Positions 42,400-51,552 of a DNA stretch of 64,000 bases are shown in pieces. The DNA is taken from NCBI RefSeq assembly GCF_963664075.1, contig NZ_OY760916.1, forward strand, positions 2,296,001 through 2,360,000. The letters are read 5' to 3'. Origin of the DNA: an uncultured Desulfobulbus sp. Its GTDB lineage: Bacteria > Desulfobacterota > Desulfobulbia > Desulfobulbales > Desulfobulbaceae. The notes below the pieces were generated by a model, which was not told the origin of the DNA, searched no databases, and saw only the letters and a program-made list of their open reading frames with translations. How positions within the stretch are numbered: the stretch's first letter is position 1; every line of letters starts with the position of its first letter. A program made the position numbers and the translations under genes.

Positions 42400-42861
42400 G
42401 TGCACCATCAAAACCTACTCTCCTCTCTTCGCGCCTGTCTTCTCATTGCTCCTCTGGTTCTCGGATTAAGCTGTACCCTGGAGGCTAAAAGTATCGGCAA
42501 AGATCAGGTCAACATACGTTCGAATCCCAGTACAAAAAGCAAAATTCTCTTTAGCGCCCCCTTGGGGTATCCCATTTCCATTGAGAAAGAATCCAAGGAC
42601 TGGGTCTTTTTCAAAGATTGGCAAAACAACAAGGGCTGGGTCTATAAACCTCTGGTTTCAAACATAGATACTGCTGTCATATTGGTGGAAAAAGCCAACG
42701 TCCGCAGCCAACCGACTGTTAAATCCAAGGCAATGGCTATTGCTGAAATGGGTGAAATTTATAAAATCTTGAGTAAAAGCGGCAACTGGGTCAAGCTGGG
42801 ATATTACCACGGTGGCTCCGAGGTTGGCTGGATTCGAGACGACCTGATTTTTGGTGAATAA
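42400..42861 (+). CDS. Exported SH3b-domain protein
   Basis: This 153-residue protein has a signal peptide with a Cys near the cleavage region (LGLSC), so it may be a lipoprotein. Two bacterial SH3 domains follow (about residues 32-85 and 95-150), each with V-N-I/V-R-S-x-P sequence and a W-V-x-K pattern. Such domains bind cell-wall peptides. The GTG start at 42400 has AAAAGGAG 6 bp upstream. Confidence 0.75.
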   Translation: MHHQNLLSSLRACLLIAPLVLGLSCTLEAKSIGKDQVNIRSNPSTKSKILFSAPLGYPISIEKESKDWVFFKDWQNNKGWVYKPLVSNIDTAVILVEKANVRSQPTVKSKAMAIAEMGEIYKILSKSGNWVKLGYYHGGSEVGWIRDDLIFGE

Positions 42862-43011
42862 TTTTTTTTTAACTGAATCTCTGAGCATGCATCAATGCGT
42901 CAGTTTCGTTGTTTACAACCTGCCGTTTAAAGTAAACTTTATCGGCTGGTTGTAAGCCAATCAATCAGCTCGTCGACTTCGAGCGATGTTGCCTTAGTGT
43001 CAGAGTTACAA

Positions 43012-43054
43012 ACAACAAAGGACCTGCTCACCATGGGTACAGGTCCTTTGTTGT
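43012..43054. terminator. Bidirectional terminator-like hairpin
   Basis: Fifteen-base perfect arms ACAACAAAGGACCTG and CAGGTCCTTTGTTGT flank a 13-base loop. It lies between the convergent SH3b gene and the minus-strand gene ending at 43083. Both sides are suited to terminate transcripts, though the U-tracts are short. Confidence 0.7.
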
Positions 43055-43082
43055 TGTGCTGAGCACTCTTGAGCGGGTGTAC

Positions 43083-43937
43083 TCAGGCCCCTTTTTGCTC
43101 AAATTTCTGCTTACCGAAATCCTGCATTGCCACCACAGAACGACGGATATTTTCACGCATTTCTTTCCAACTGGTGTAATCGCGGGAAACCTGCAAAGCA
43201 CCGTACAGCAGCAAGGAGTTTTCAAGGCCTACGGTTTCATCAATGGGCTCTGCTGGAAAACGATCATCTATTGCGGCGGGATTAGCCTCTTGCTGGTAAA
43301 ATGCAAGACGTCCAAAATAGGTCGCCATTTCTCCAAGCAGATCCCAAAAACCCTCACGCCATGCACCAATTCCTCCGGCCTGCACCAACTGGTAAAGGCA
43401 CTCCCCCACCGGCTCAACCGGAAACCCGACCTGAGAGAATTGATACCTTCCATCTTTTGGTGGCTCATCCCCGTTAACCTCATGCCAACTGAGCAGGGCA
43501 TGGGCACGGGTGGCTATTTTCATAGCCTGGAAGCGAGACCAGAGTAAAAATTCATAATAATAATCCGCTATGGCCTGTTCCGCTTCCATACGATAGATAT
43601 TGCCATTTTCCCGGTTATATTGATCCAGGTTGCCAAGGTGGACAATCTGGCTGATCACGGAGTAAATATAGGAGAGATCGACGATCGCCTCTTTGTTCAC
43701 CAGAATCTTGTGCGTGCCGTCAGCGCTGGTATTGAACGCGAGCCGTGCTGCGTTATCCTCCAGGCCAAGCCGTGCGAAATAGGCATCAAGCTGCGCACAT
43801 TCATCGGCATAGTTCTCTGTCTTGATCAGCAGGGTTCGTGCCAACAGATCTTTGAGCTCAATTTCCTTGGTCCCGATAAACCCAAGTGCCCGATTGATTT
43901 TCTTAGACTCAGCACTTGAAAAATTAAACATCTCCAT
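43083..43937 (-). CDS. Alpha-helical protein of unknown function
   Basis: This 284-residue soluble protein is predicted mainly helical, with no signal peptide or membrane segment. Distinctive segments are VGECLYQLVQAGGIGAWREGFWDLL and LLLYGALQVSRDYTSW. No catalytic motif and no family are recognised. It lies 114 bp upstream (in map order) of the C_GCAxxG_C_C gene on the same strand, so co-expression is likely. Confidence 0.6.
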   Translation of the reverse strand: MEMFNFSSAESKKINRALGFIGTKEIELKDLLARTLLIKTENYADECAQLDAYFARLGLEDNAARLAFNTSADGTHKILVNKEAIVDLSYIYSVISQIVHLGNLDQYNRENGNIYRMEAEQAIADYYYEFLLWSRFQAMKIATRAHALLSWHEVNGDEPPKDGRYQFSQVGFPVEPVGECLYQLVQAGGIGAWREGFWDLLGEMATYFGRLAFYQQEANPAAIDDRFPAEPIDETVGLENSLLLYGALQVSRDYTSWKEMRENIRRSVVAMQDFGKQKFEQKGA

Positions 43938-44051
43938 ATATTGCCCCTCACAAGCAAAAGGGCAGCTCTAAGCTGCCCCTGTTAAAACGCTGTGCTCCTC
44001 GCACCTGGTATCAAACCGGTATTGATGAATACTCACCGACTCAGGTTAAAG

Positions 44052-44558
44052 TTATTGCGCTTTCTTTTTCTCCGCCTCTTTTGCGGCCATAATCTCTGCT
44101 TCATTTTCCAGCAACTCACCAAGAAAGCGGGCTGTTTCCCCCACAACCTTAAGACAGTGTTGCCGCCTGCTCTCGGCGTTGCCGTAAAAATTTTTCACCT
44201 CATCACGGTCCATCCAGTCAACCCGGGCAATCTCGCCGCAGTTGATCCCACCGTACTCATCCGTGAGCTCTTTAAAGGATTTCATCACCTTTTTTGTGGC
44301 AGCCCACATACGAGGATTCTCTTTTTCCTCAAGGCTCGAACGACTATACAGGGTACCAATCACACTGGCAGCGCCAACTAAAGCCCCACAGACGTGGCCG
44401 GTTCCCCCGATACCCCCGCCAAAAGAACCAAGGGCTTTGATGACGGAAGGATCCTGCACTCCCAATTTCTCCTGGCCAACCATGGCCAATACCTGACTGC
44501 AATGCAAACGTTTTAAAAACAGATCTTGTGCCTTCTCCTGCATCTCATCGGGCCGCAT
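44052..44558 (-). CDS. C_GCAxxG_C_C family redox-like protein
   Basis: This 168-residue protein has the family signature of spaced cysteines: Cys in RLHCSQVL, then the GGIGGTGHVCGALVGAA segment, a GGINCGE Cys and a final RRQHCLKVV. Family members are common in anaerobes and often adjoin metal or redox proteins. Ligands to a metal or cluster are proposed. The start at 44558 has GGAGG 4 bases upstream, whereas 44573 has none. It is cytosolic because it lacks a signal. Confidence 0.78.
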   Translation of the reverse strand: MRPDEMQEKAQDLFLKRLHCSQVLAMVGQEKLGVQDPSVIKALGSFGGGIGGTGHVCGALVGAASVIGTLYSRSSLEEKENPRMWAATKKVMKSFKELTDEYGGINCGEIARVDWMDRDEVKNFYGNAESRRQHCLKVVGETARFLGELLENEAEIMAAKEAEKKKAQ

Positions 44559-44609
44559 GATTCCTCCATACATTGAATTTGATCAATAAGTAGTGTAAGA
44601 ACGAGGCCA

Positions 44610-45362
44610 ATGTACCTTAAACTCCAAGAAACCGCACCGCGTTTGTACGACAAAACCTTTGAAATTCTTCAGCTATACGTATCAACTTCTTCCTCAAATA
44701 GAGCTAGCACCGTGTCCCCCTCTTCTTCTCCTGTTATTGTTTTTGATTTCGAAACCACCGGCCAGGCCCCTAAATACGGAGATCGCCCCATTGAAGTGGG
44801 AGCCGTAAAAATTGAACGGGGATGCATAATCGATACATTCCAGTCGCTGATGAATCCCGGTTTTACCATAACCAGGTTCATCGAATCGTTGACCGGAATC
44901 AGCAATGATCTCTTACTCGATGCTCCCTCCTGTGAGGAAGTGATAGCTACATTTGCTGACTGGATTGAAGATTTGCCGCTGGCCGCTCACAATGTAGGCT
45001 TTGATCGCAGTTTTCTTGACGCTGAACTGGCACAGATTGGCCGCGAACGCACCAATCCCTTAGCCTGTACAGTCCTCACTTCCCGGCGAATTTTCCCAGG
45101 CTCTCCCAACTATAAACTGGCTACATTGGTTGATTTTTTGGGGCTAGCCAATGACGGCGTCTTTCACCGGGCATTGGCTGATGCTGAAATGACAGGTCAT
45201 CTCTGGATAGCCATGACCGAACTGATCAAAGATCGCTACGGACTTGATGAAGTGCCTTTTTATCTCATGCAAAATCTGATGAAGGTGGGAAAAGCCAAGG
45301 TAGATCGCTATCTGCGCAACTTTGCAGAACGACAACAGAATCAATCACTTTTTCATTCGTGA
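44610..45362 (+). CDS. DnaQ-like 3'-5' exonuclease
   Basis: This 250-residue protein has a DEDDh exonuclease domain: Exo I DFETTG near residue 47, Exo II NVGFDRSF, and Exo III HRALADAEMT. An N-terminal segment of about 40 residues is unusual. It could be a proofreading-like or RNase T-like nuclease. The gene is divergent from the C_GCAxxG protein. The start at 44610 is uncertain because in-frame ATG codons are few and no good Shine-Dalgarno site is seen. Confidence 0.85.
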   Translation: MYLKLQETAPRLYDKTFEILQLYVSTSSSNRASTVSPSSSPVIVFDFETTGQAPKYGDRPIEVGAVKIERGCIIDTFQSLMNPGFTITRFIESLTGISNDLLLDAPSCEEVIATFADWIEDLPLAAHNVGFDRSFLDAELAQIGRERTNPLACTVLTSRRIFPGSPNYKLATLVDFLGLANDGVFHRALADAEMTGHLWIAMTELIKDRYGLDEVPFYLMQNLMKVGKAKVDRYLRNFAERQQNQSLFHS

Positions 45363-45422
45363 TTGCACAACAGATGGAATTTTTTTTTGGGGGGGAGTCC
45401 TGACTACCAGCCTGGCTTTTTT

Positions 45423-46487
45423 TTAGCGCTCGGCAAGCATTAAGGCCACTTCTGTATAGACATCTGCACTGGTAATGAGTTTCATACACTGGAGATGTTT
45501 TTTGGGACAGCGGGGTTTGTTGCAGGGGCTGCAGGGAACCGGTTTATGCAAAACCACCGCGTTTTCTGAATACGGGCCAGTGAATAAAGGATCTGTGGCC
45601 CCAAAAAGAGCAACCAAAGGTACCTGCAGGGCTGTTGCCGCATGCATCAGACCGGAATCGCTGGTAACCAATACATCACATTCACAGAGCAACGCAATAG
45701 TCTCAATTAAGCGGGCCGTACCCGCCATGTTGAGCATCTTGGGTGCGGCTGCACCTGATTGAGCGATGATCTCGCTGCAGTTAGCCCGTTCCGCCTTGGA
45801 ACCAAAGAGAATGATTCGCGCCTGGGGATCACGGCAGATCAGCTGGGACAACTCGGCATAACGCTCCGCTGGCCAGCGTTTTGAAGGAGCATAGGTGGCT
45901 CCGGGAATGAATCCAACCAGTGGCTGTTCTCCGACTTTAATGTCGGCGAGCGAGCTCACCCGTGCTTTCATGGCATCAATCTGATCACCAAAAAGATACA
46001 ATTCGAGATCGTAGCTCCCCGAACGCATACCAAGACTCAGCATAAGACGCATATACATATCCACCTTATGCTTTTTCACGACAGCCAGCGTCTCGTGCAC
46101 CCCATGGGTTAACAAGGGGCCACGCCCTGCAGCAACAGCCCCGGCCCTGATTGGGATACCGGAAAGCCGGGTGACCAATGCCGGCATGAAGCGAGGTGTG
46201 AGCAGAATCACGGCATCAAAATTATACTGTCGCAGGTCCCGCACAAGCTGAAAAAATCCACGCACACCACTATGCTCACCATCTTTTTCATATACAAGAA
46301 GACGATCGATGCGGGGGCTGAATTGAAATATATCATGCACCCTGGGAGTTCCCAGAAGAGTGATTTCCGCCTCGGGATAATTTTCACGCAGGGTCCGCAC
46401 CGCAGGAGTGGACATGACAGCTTCGCCGATACGATCAGCAGACCAGATCAGGATTTTTTCAAGGGACTTTGGCAGCGGTTTCATCAC
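45423..46487 (-). CDS. waaF: Heptosyltransferase (glycosyltransferase 9 family, WaaF-like)
   Basis: This 354-residue enzyme adds heptose to the LPS core from ADP-heptose. Motifs are LIWSADRIGEAVMSTPAV at the N-terminus, GATYAPSKRWPAERYA, and VTSDSGLMHAATAL. A cysteine-rich C-terminal segment, CSPCNKPRCPKKHLQCMK, is present. The start abuts the YcaO gene stop, so the two are translationally adjacent. The WaaC alternative is possible, but the length and motifs favour WaaF. Confidence 0.87.
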   Translation of the reverse strand: MMKPLPKSLEKILIWSADRIGEAVMSTPAVRTLRENYPEAEITLLGTPRVHDIFQFSPRIDRLLVYEKDGEHSGVRGFFQLVRDLRQYNFDAVILLTPRFMPALVTRLSGIPIRAGAVAAGRGPLLTHGVHETLAVVKKHKVDMYMRLMLSLGMRSGSYDLELYLFGDQIDAMKARVSSLADIKVGEQPLVGFIPGATYAPSKRWPAERYAELSQLICRDPQARIILFGSKAERANCSEIIAQSGAAAPKMLNMAGTARLIETIALLCECDVLVTSDSGLMHAATALQVPLVALFGATDPLFTGPYSENAVVLHKPVPCSPCNKPRCPKKHLQCMKLITSADVYTEVALMLAER

Positions 46488-48248
46488 TTACTTGGCTACC
46501 TTTTCAATCAGACCTGCCAACCGCTCAGCGGCAAAGGTAATACAGGGATCCTGAGAGAGTGCAATTTCATAGTTGGCGATGGCTTCCTCTGTTTGCCCAA
46601 GACGCTCCTGATTCAGGGCGAGGTTGGCAAAGTCAATGGCCGATGCAGGGTTGAGCTCAACTGCCCTTGTGAAGCAGCGGACCGCCTCCACAAATTGCTC
46701 TAGCTTAAAGTGGCAGACGCCCATGGTATTATATATATCCGGGCGCTCTTCATCACTTTCCAGCCCCTTGGCAAGCACCACGATCGCCTCCTGGTACCGT
46801 TCGAGATCCCTCAAGCAACATCCGCTGTAGGAGTAAAGGTAGGGAAGATCTTCCTCATTGGGTACCAGTTGGAGTGCTTCCGCAAAACATTCCAGGGCCG
46901 CCTCTGCAAGACCGTGCTCATAGAGATGGCGGCCACGATAAAACGGCAGGGCGTAAGCACCAGGGACCAGGGCCTGCATCGCAGCAAGTTTAGCATCGAG
47001 CTCTTCACCTGCAAGCAGTTCAGCTGCGAGCTTGGCAGCGAAAAGTGGTGCATTCCCCCCCATGGCCCGCTCCCGAAAATGAGCGCCGGGAATAATAGTG
47101 TAGACCGCCGGTATCTGCAGCTGAGGATGCATCGTATCCAGGACAAAAACCTCCAGACCGATTTCCCCCAGTGCAGCGACACAATTCTGAACTTCCTGGT
47201 AGATATCTGCATCATGGAGATCAGCCACCTGGGAAAGGGTGATTGTGCCTGATGGCTCAACCACATGGGCAACCTCAGTCAGCGACAAAGGTTTTGGCAG
47301 ACCACTGGCAACATAGTTGGCGTTGGAATTAAAATCACCGGCCAGCTGAGCCACCTCGGTCAAGGCACGGATCAGAGCTTTATTGGCATCGGGGGTTGTC
47401 CCGGCGGTGTACACAATCTCACTTGTATCAGGAAAGGTGCTTGGATCCCAGGCGAGGGCTCCAATAGTCGGGATGCCTGTATCCAAGGAAAAATCGTTAA
47501 GATACACCTCAATACCGTTACGACGAAACTTCTCTACCAGCTCGACAGCCACTGGATCGGTGATAGATTGGAGATCAATCTGGGGAGTTGGTATTTTTTC
47601 ACGCGTGATCAAAGCACAGACATGACGCTCGACCACCTCACTGATCCCCTGCATCACCGCCTCCTCATAGGTATTGCCAGCGGAGGGACCATTGAACTCG
47701 TTAATGGCATAAAACCAGGAGAAAGGTATAAGCACCTCACTGTTATTGCTCAGCTTCCGTGCCCAGGTCCATTGCAAGGGTAAACCTGTCAACAGTTCCC
47801 TGAGAGTAGCAGGTGCAAGCGTCGTATCGTGCACCGATTCAAGCAGCGTTTCGATGGGCAGTACAGGGTACCCCTCTGCCTCCATCGAGGCATAGTCGCC
47901 CCGGATAAAGTTGTCTTCATTTTGCAAAAAACTAAAAAAACTATACCGCTCACCGAGCTCCATACAGGCACTTGCCCGCGACTGCTCTGGGGTGGAGCCT
48001 TTGCCCATCTGTTTCTTGTTGCCGATGACTCTGCGGGCATCTTCGCCACATACACTGAAATAGACCGGGATATCGAGGCGTCCGTTATCAATACGGCGAA
48101 TCTCTTTGAGTACATCCAGATTGCTTGCTTCAAGCCGCTTCTGAAAACGGGCGACCGTCTCTTCCGGGCTGCAGGCCTTATCCTGGTCGAGGGTATATTT
48201 TTTGCTACAGGGCTGCAGGCTGATCAGTCGTTTTTCCATAAATCTCAT
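46488..48248 (-). CDS. YcaO-domain protein with C-terminal TPR repeats
   Basis: This 586-residue protein has a YcaO ATP-grasp-like cyclodehydratase fold in the N-terminal two thirds (AMELGERYSFF, QGISEVVERHVCAL, and a PxPxSLTEVAHV region) and at least four TPR-like repeats after about residue 430. YcaO enzymes activate amide backbones in thiopeptides or modify ribosomal protein S12; the substrate here is unknown. The gene directly precedes waaF. A second start at 48239 is possible. The fusion with TPR suggests a protein substrate. Confidence 0.8.
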   Translation of the reverse strand: MRFMEKRLISLQPCSKKYTLDQDKACSPEETVARFQKRLEASNLDVLKEIRRIDNGRLDIPVYFSVCGEDARRVIGNKKQMGKGSTPEQSRASACMELGERYSFFSFLQNEDNFIRGDYASMEAEGYPVLPIETLLESVHDTTLAPATLRELLTGLPLQWTWARKLSNNSEVLIPFSWFYAINEFNGPSAGNTYEEAVMQGISEVVERHVCALITREKIPTPQIDLQSITDPVAVELVEKFRRNGIEVYLNDFSLDTGIPTIGALAWDPSTFPDTSEIVYTAGTTPDANKALIRALTEVAQLAGDFNSNANYVASGLPKPLSLTEVAHVVEPSGTITLSQVADLHDADIYQEVQNCVAALGEIGLEVFVLDTMHPQLQIPAVYTIIPGAHFRERAMGGNAPLFAAKLAAELLAGEELDAKLAAMQALVPGAYALPFYRGRHLYEHGLAEAALECFAEALQLVPNEEDLPYLYSYSGCCLRDLERYQEAIVVLAKGLESDEERPDIYNTMGVCHFKLEQFVEAVRCFTRAVELNPASAIDFANLALNQERLGQTEEAIANYEIALSQDPCITFAAERLAGLIEKVAK

Positions 48249-48338
48249 TTGGGGGCATGCACGTGGGCATTGATCTCATGATTTTTCCTGAATGCACACC
48301 GATTCAGGATTCGTGTAACTTCGGGGGGCTCCCCCTCC

Positions 48339-48869
48339 TCAAGCAAGTAACTGAACTCCGGCTGTCTTGGCCAACTGGGCTTTCAATTCTGACAATCGCT
48401 TTTTCCAGCCTTCTCCTCGGGCGAGCAGTTGCATGTGCCGCAGGTCATCATCTTTTGGTTCCAGAACAATTTCCAACCGACTCTCAGGCATCAGATCGCC
48501 GAGCCGCTCTGGCCATTCGATAATGCTGACACCATCATAGTCAAGATACTCAGCAAGACCGGAGGCCTCAATATCATCCTCATCTGCCAGACGATAGAGA
48601 TCCATATGGGCGATGGGCAGGCGCCCTTGATACTCGTGCAAAAGGGAAAAGGACGGGCTGGAAACATACTGTTCCTCGCCAACGGCAAGCCCACGGGCAA
48701 GCGCCTGGGTCAAGGTTGTTTTCCCTGCCCCCAAAGGACCATAGAGTAAAAGAATATCCCCTTTTTGCAGCTTGTTACAGAGAACATAAGCTATTGGTAC
48801 CAACGACTCAGGGCCTTGGCAAACGAGGATAAGCCCATCTATATTTGATAATTTTGTATCCTCTGTCAC
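48339..48869 (-). CDS. tsaE: tRNA N6-adenosine threonylcarbamoyltransferase ATPase TsaE
   Basis: This 176-residue P-loop protein supports TsaD/TsaB in making t6A in tRNA. Its Walker A is LLYGPLGAGKTTLTQALARGL near residue 43, and YVSSPSFSLLHEYQ and HMDLYRL are family motifs. The GTG start at 48869 is chosen by length; an upstream GTG at 48923 extends the N-terminus with hydrophobic sequence. It precedes the YcaO gene by 90 bp and follows rlmH. Confidence 0.85.
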   Translation of the reverse strand: MTEDTKLSNIDGLILVCQGPESLVPIAYVLCNKLQKGDILLLYGPLGAGKTTLTQALARGLAVGEEQYVSSPSFSLLHEYQGRLPIAHMDLYRLADEDDIEASGLAEYLDYDGVSIIEWPERLGDLMPESRLEIVLEPKDDDLRHMQLLARGEGWKKRLSELKAQLAKTAGVQLLA

Positions 48870-48966
48870 GATTATCTGGAAAATCAAAAGAATGGGATAA
48901 ACAATACGATGTTTACCTACCACAGGTGTAAACTTATAGGAAGCCCGAAGCGGATAAGCATAGCGG

Positions 48967-49434
48967 CTATTTGTGATATTTATGACCAGCTTTTATGGTC
49001 CAGGCACGGTACAACTGCTCAAGCAAGATAAGACGGGTCATCTCATGGGTAAAGGTAAGCCTGGAAAGAGAGATGGTCTGCTGGGCATGGTCAAGCACCG
49101 ATTGATGAAGACCTAAAAAACCACCGATACAAAAGCAGATCTGTGAAGCTCCCTGCACCTCCCATTTACTCAGGAGCTTGGCAAGCTCAAGGGAATCGAT
49201 TTCTTTCCCAAGAGGATCCAGGGCAACACAAACATGGGCTGTCTGTGCCTGTTCGAGAAGAAGACCGGACTCAGTGAGCTTTATGGTTTCATCAGAATCG
49301 TTTTTTTTATGCTTCTCCCGAAGAACTGGCAAATCTACCTGGGCAAAGCGGCCCAGACGTCCGGAATAATCGCGTATGCCTGCATCCAGATAGGATTCCT
49401 TGGTCTTACCGAGAAAGGGGATGAGAAACTTCAT
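48967..49434 (-). CDS. rlmH: 23S rRNA pseudouridine1915 N3-methyltransferase
   Basis: This 155-residue SPOUT methyltransferase has the trefoil-knot region CIGGFLGLH and a C-terminal SRLTFTHEMTRLILLEQLYRAWTI. It methylates pseudouridine 1915 in helix 69 of 23S rRNA. The start overlaps the end of the adjacent gene by 4 bp, so they are co-translated. No unusual features. Confidence 0.95.
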   Translation of the reverse strand: MKFLIPFLGKTKESYLDAGIRDYSGRLGRFAQVDLPVLREKHKKNDSDETIKLTESGLLLEQAQTAHVCVALDPLGKEIDSLELAKLLSKWEVQGASQICFCIGGFLGLHQSVLDHAQQTISLSRLTFTHEMTRLILLEQLYRAWTIKAGHKYHK

Positions 49435-49859
49435 CGAGAAAATTTATCCACATCTCCCTGGTCGCTCAGAGCTTGAAAGATACGGCAAAATTCTTGGTAG
49501 CTGATCTCTTTGTTGAAGCCTGGGCAAGACTCGGTAATCGTGATGTAGTTGTTTTCGTCGGCCAGCATGCTGGGATGCAACGGCCATTGCCGACAACGCC
49601 AGGGACGACCTTCGTGTACCGTACATCCGGTATCCTGATCATAAAAAATGCAGTGTCCATCCCGAATCTGCATCTGCACCACAGAACCGGTGATCCGCCA
49701 ATATTTTTTTTCGACCTCTGCCCGACTTAATCCGAGCGCGTTAACCATGCGCTCCTGGTCATGCTCGTCCAAAGAGACCGTGGTTTCTCCATGGCAACAG
49801 AATCCACAGAGACTACAGGTATAAATATCAGAAATAGTTGGGATAGATTCAGAACTCAT
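49431..49859 (-). CDS. YkgJ-family cysteine cluster protein
   Basis: This 142-residue protein has the CxxCGxCC pattern (TCSLCGFCC, residues 14-22), a DGHCIFYD and GCTVHEGRPWRCRQWP region and a final Cys in ESCPGF, a CxxCxxCC-type cluster probably coordinating Zn or an Fe-S cluster. The family has no well-defined reaction. It is co-transcribed with rlmH through overlapping start and stop. Confidence 0.85.
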   Translation of the reverse strand: MSSESIPTISDIYTCSLCGFCCHGETTVSLDEHDQERMVNALGLSRAEVEKKYWRITGSVVQMQIRDGHCIFYDQDTGCTVHEGRPWRCRQWPLHPSMLADENNYITITESCPGFNKEISYQEFCRIFQALSDQGDVDKFSR

Positions 49860-49945
49860 AGCAGGTCATGTGTTGGTTGAGTCAAATAGAAGAGTTGGAA
49901 AAAAGCTCTCAAGGAAAACAGTGAACGCAGGCATGTCAAATACGC

Positions 49946-49983
49946 AAAAAAAAACGCCGGGCCTTTTGCAACAAAGGCCGACG
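49946..49983 (-). terminator. Rho-independent terminator for the AlgH-family gene
   Basis: On the minus strand, GGCCTTT, loop, AAAGGCC and then CGGCGTTTTTTTTT form a strong terminator, 27 bp after the gene at 50011. Confidence 0.75.
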
Positions 49984-50010
49984 TCAAACCAAGCTTGAAT
50001 CAAAAGAGCC

Positions 50011-50562
50011 TTAAGCGTACCCGATGATATCACCAAAGATCGAAATATCAACCCCGAATTTCTGCGCAGCTAGGCGCCATTTCTGCTCCACAGGTGTGTT
50101 AAAAAGTACTTCAAGGTCAGCGGGGACAGTGAGCCAACTGTTATCCATCAGTTCGTTTTCCAGCTGTCCGGCCCCCCAGCCCGCGTAGCCAAGCATAAAA
50201 AGATACTTTTTAGGCCCACGTCCCAGAGAGATATCCTCAAGTAGACGGGTATCGCGACTGAGATGAATCCCCGGTTGCACTTCAACCGAATACCTATCCT
50301 CCACGTCAGTGGTGTAGAGAATAAAGCCTGCATCTACCTCAACCGGACCACCCATGTAGACCGGTTCCATAGGTCCGTCAGGGATGGGAAGGCTTGAGCC
50401 ATGGAAGACATCAAGCAGGGTAATTTCAGGGTTGGGATTATTCACCACCAGCCCCATGGCCCCTTCCTCATTATGCGCACAGAGATAAATCACCTGCTCC
50501 TGAAAGCGCGGATCAGGCATTTGGGGTGTGGATATGAGAAAATTTCCAGCCAGACTTTCCAT
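50011..50562 (-). CDS. AlgH/YqgE-family protein (DUF179)
   Basis: This 183-residue protein belongs to the AlgH/YqgE family, whose members start MxSLAGxFL and contain MPDPRFQEQVIYLCAH, GGPVEVDAGFILY and GYAGWGAGQLENE. The biochemical role is not firmly known. The start at 50562 is chosen because it begins MESLAGNFL with GAGG upstream; a longer frame reaches 50616. The gene has its own terminator. Confidence 0.9.
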   Translation of the reverse strand: MESLAGNFLISTPQMPDPRFQEQVIYLCAHNEEGAMGLVVNNPNPEITLLDVFHGSSLPIPDGPMEPVYMGGPVEVDAGFILYTTDVEDRYSVEVQPGIHLSRDTRLLEDISLGRGPKKYLFMLGYAGWGAGQLENELMDNSWLTVPADLEVLFNTPVEQKWRLAAQKFGVDISIFGDIIGYA

Positions 50563-50839
50563 GAGGGGTCCTCGTTGAACTCTTTGTTTCAACTGTATGC
50601 TACCATCTGAGTTCAAACAGGGTCAAGGAGTGTTTTTTGCTGCATTCCGTGACAGAGCATGCTTGCCGCGAACTCCGCTTTTTTGTACGTTATAATCGTA
50701 ACAAGGTTTTCAAGCAACTGCTGGGTGTCCTGAATAATTAGATTTTTCAATCAATATCGGGAAAAAACCGTCTTCTGCTGATTGAAAAATACCACAATGA
50801 TTCAAAAGCCCCAGCCTATCTAGAAGATACGGGTCCACC

Positions 50840-51031
50840 ATGAGCGAACAATCTCCTCTCAACTGTCAGTCCACTAAACTTAAAAATGCCATAACCTGGA
50901 TGGCGGACAGCATCCAGAATAACCCGGAAAAAGCGCGGCACCTCGTTGTCCAGGAGGCAGAACTGCGCTTTGACCTAACCCCGGTTGAATGTGAATTTTT
51001 AGATAAACATTTTACCAAGGCGACTGTCTAA
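50840..51031 (+). CDS. Small helical protein, unknown
   Basis: This 63-residue protein is predicted helical, with AITWMADSIQNNPEKARHLVVQEAELRFDLTPVECEFL. The coherent amphipathic pattern and the well-formed start support coding. No family is assigned. No Shine-Dalgarno site stands out, and it stands alone downstream of a noncoding region. Confidence 0.55.
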   Translation: MSEQSPLNCQSTKLKNAITWMADSIQNNPEKARHLVVQEAELRFDLTPVECEFLDKHFTKATV

Positions 51032-51073
51032 GATCTATTTTTGCCCTTGTTAACCGCTACGCAAACTAGTCCC

Positions 51074-51268
51074 TTAGAATAACCGGAATGTCGTGCTTCG
51101 TTTTTTCAGCAGCACGACATTTTTTACGCCCTGTAGCGATGCAGCAAGAGGGAACCATTCAGAATAAATCCCATCATTAAGACTGATAACAATCTTTGTC
51201 GATGCACTCTCGGGTCCTCTGTTCATTTTTAGAACGACCTTAACAGCTCCATAATCCCCCTCTGTCAT
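51074..51268 (-). CDS. Possible small protein overlapping a terminator
   Basis: This 64-residue frame has protein-like composition (STKIVISLNDGIYSEWFPLAA), but its last third runs through the hairpin at 51087-51121. It may be a real gene or a remnant. Start at 51268; GAGGGG lies upstream on the minus strand. Evidence is weak. Confidence 0.3.
   Translation of the reverse strand: MTEGDYGAVKVVLKMNRGPESASTKIVISLNDGIYSEWFPLAASLQGVKNVVLLKKRSTTFRLF
51087..51125 (+). terminator. Hairpin with T-run downstream of 50840 gene
   Basis: AATGTCGTGCT and AGCACGACATT flank a 13-base loop, followed by TTTT: a plausible terminator for the small gene at 50840. Confidence 0.7.
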
Positions 51269-51552
51269 TCACCGCCTGTTAGCTCCCCTCTCTCTTTTCT
51301 TTGCATACTTTCTACAATCCGCCCCAAAAAAACCTGGCACATATCAACCTGATTTATCACTAAAAAAAAAACGATCTACTTTTCTTCACCTCCCTTTTTT
51401 CCAGACTGGCCGCTCTCTTGCCTTAACTGAGGTGATGGCAGTATCCAAGGCAGATTCTCATCAGGAGCACCCATGATATTGCAAATCTATCATGCGTGCT
51501 CACGGATTGCGTCTGCAGAACTTTTTTTCCTTTTACAAGAGAGGTGTGTGTG
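51269..51552. other. Intergenic region before SDR gene
   Basis: This pyrimidine-rich 284-bp stretch includes a poly-A tract near 51361-51371. No promoter with clear -35/-10 boxes and no gene is identified. Confidence 0.5.
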
